Shown here piece by piece: positions 6,607 through 7,533 of a stretch of DNA of 7,533 nucleotides (positions within the stretch are counted from its first letter, which is position 1; every line of letters begins with the position of its first letter). The position numbers and the translations under genes were made by a program. The notes below the pieces were generated by a model. It was given only the letters and a program-made list of their open reading frames with translations. It was not told the origin of the DNA and searched no databases. The stretch comes from JBOFEH01 sp051650265. GTDB lineage: Bacteria > Bacillota > Clostridia > Lachnospirales > Cellulosilyticaceae. Location: NCBI GenBank assembly GCA_051650265.1, contig JBOFIR010000257.1, forward strand, positions 1 through 7,533, in the 5' to 3' direction.

Positions 6607-7533
6607 TCAACCGTGTGAAGTTACATTCTGTGACGCCGTTGTCACATAATGATTCGCATGCGGTACCACATCAGGCGTATGCCCTGGTTGAAGCGCCAAA
6701 CGTTCCTCCGCTAGTTCCTCGATCACATCAATCTTACCTGCAAGGTACAATTTGATACGGTATGCCGCTGTATCTAAACGATTGGCAACACCACCAAGTC
6801 TTGCATCAAGAATCTCAAATCCATGTCCTTTGCAGTCATTATACCACTGATCACGAAGTGCATCTTTGAAACGTGTTAATGCCCCTTGTGTTTGTGGAAT
6901 CACAACTTCAACTATCTCTTTAAGTGCCGCTTTATCATCTGCTTTGTAAGCAGCGATCATACGGCGACCAAGATCTGCTTTGTAAGAAAGCACCTCAGCA
7001 AGTCCGCTGTACATACGGTACATTGGTGCATAGTATGCTGCTTTGTCTGCAATCGCAGCTAACTCACGGCCAAGGTCTGCGTAGTAGCTTGGTAATGTGT
7101 CATCAAATTTGTAGAAGTCAAATGCGCCAAGTAAAGTATCTTGGTAAAGAAGATACTTATGAGGATTCGCAGAACCACCATTTGGTGACTCTACACCAGG
7201 AATGTAATCTAACTTCTGGATACTTCTGAATTCATCCAGTGTTAGTCCTGTAAGGAACTGACATCTACGATTGATCCACTCTTCATCAATCCCTGTGCTA
7301 TAAGCATGCTCTCCATAGAGAATCATACCTGGAATCACTGTATCAATAGCAGTCTCCGCACCATCATCGCCCCACATCGTTGCAATAACTTCTTGGATTC
7401 CACGCTTTTTACACGCCTCCATTGCTGGGTTCACTGTCTCCCAAGTCTTGTCATAGTTAATGACATAACCTGTCCAAGTCCAGATGCCACCTGCAAAGAT
7501 CACTGGGTTATCAAAAGCTTCTCTTAAAGCAAG
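6607..7533 (-). CDS. GH20 beta-N-acetylhexosaminidase, C-terminal part (5' end outside the window)
   Basis: The frame runs in from the right edge with 308 codons and a TGA stop. An apparent start at 7503 is only an internal GTG: the sequence before it (LALREAFDNP) stays open and reads on smoothly into VIFAGGIWTW. The visible part holds the end of the GH20 TIM barrel, with WTW (residues 18-20 of the fragment), TGYVINYDKTW and ATMWGDDGAET (51-61), a block typical of the bacterial GH20C group. A mostly helical C-terminal region of about 230 residues follows, as in GH20C enzymes. The catalytic Asp-Glu pair lies upstream and cannot be checked. The enzyme would remove terminal GlcNAc or GalNAc from glycans. 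Whether it is secreted is unknown because the N-terminus is missing. Its own terminator suggests it ends a separate transcript from the downstream gene. Confidence 0.85.
   Translation of the reverse strand, partial: LALREAFDNPVIFAGGIWTWTGYVINYDKTWETVNPAMEACKKRGIQEVIATMWGDDGAETAIDTVIPGMILYGEHAYSTGIDEEWINRRCQFLTGLTLDEFRSIQKLDYIPGVESPNGGSANPHKYLLYQDTLLGAFDFYKFDDTLPSYYADLGRELAAIADKAAYYAPMYRMYSGLAEVLSYKADLGRRMIAAYKADDKAALKEIVEVVIPQTQGALTRFKDALRDQWYNDCKGHGFEILDARLGGVANRLDTAAYRIKLYLAGKIDVIEELAEERLALQPGHTPDVVPHANHYVTTASQNVTSHG

Noticed and set aside
6238..6618. A 126-codon open frame on the plus strand across the GC-rich intergenic block
   Set aside because: It starts inside the oppositely oriented esterase/propeller gene, has no ribosome site, runs through the GH20 terminator, and gives a Pro/Ser/Thr-rich product without a recognisable domain. 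It is more likely an effect of composition.
7501..7503. GTG at 7503 as the start of the GH20 gene
   Set aside because: The frame stays open to the window edge, no ribosome site precedes it, and a start there would leave out most of the GH20 barrel and the catalytic pair.

Overview
The window is AT-rich DNA (intergenic stretches as low as about 5-20% G+C) with strong Shine-Dalgarno sites and Rho-independent hairpins after every complete gene. It encodes lipoproteins with a Gram-positive-type lipobox and family-1 solute-binding proteins. This points to a low-GC Firmicute, probably a glycan-using clostridial (Lachnospiraceae-like) or Paenibacillus-like bacterium. The assignment is an inference from gene families and composition; there is no taxonomic marker gene in the window.

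All four genes lie on the minus strand, so transcription runs from right to left. (1) 6607-7533: the C-terminal part of a GH20 beta-N-acetylhexosaminidase, entering from the right edge and ended by a hairpin at 6571-6602. (2) 6309-6570: an intergenic stretch whose core (6401-6560) is about 52% G+C, far above the other intergenic regions; it matches no RNA family I recognise. (3) 4071-6290: a complete 739-residue fusion of an SGNH/GDSL esterase-type module and a sialidase-like (Asp-box) propeller, with no signal peptide, ended by a hairpin at 4014-4051. (4) 3649-4013: a very AT-rich leader containing an AGGAGG that no start codon follows. (5) 1615-3642: a complete solute-binding lipoprotein with two C-terminal Ig-like modules, ended by a perfect 19-bp hairpin at 1565-1612. 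(6) 1217-1564: an AT-rich leader. (7) 1-1210: a close paralogue of that lipoprotein, cut by the left edge. The paralogue has no stop codon in the window but is open for 403 codons.

Taken together this looks like part of an amino-sugar or acylated-oligosaccharide utilisation locus. Two surface lipoproteins would capture oligosaccharides for an ABC importer whose permeases are not in the window. The esterase/propeller fusion and the hexosaminidase would then trim the imported sugars. The cytoplasmic placement is supported for the fusion (no signal peptide) but cannot be seen for the GH20 protein, whose N-terminus is missing. The substrate is not determined by the sequence.

The points most worth following are the esterase-propeller fusion that lacks the sialidase FRIP motif, the anomalous GC-rich intergenic block, the Ig-like extension on one binding protein, and the unused Shine-Dalgarno sequence in its leader. 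I did not find a defence system, CRISPR array, transposon, tRNA or rRNA.
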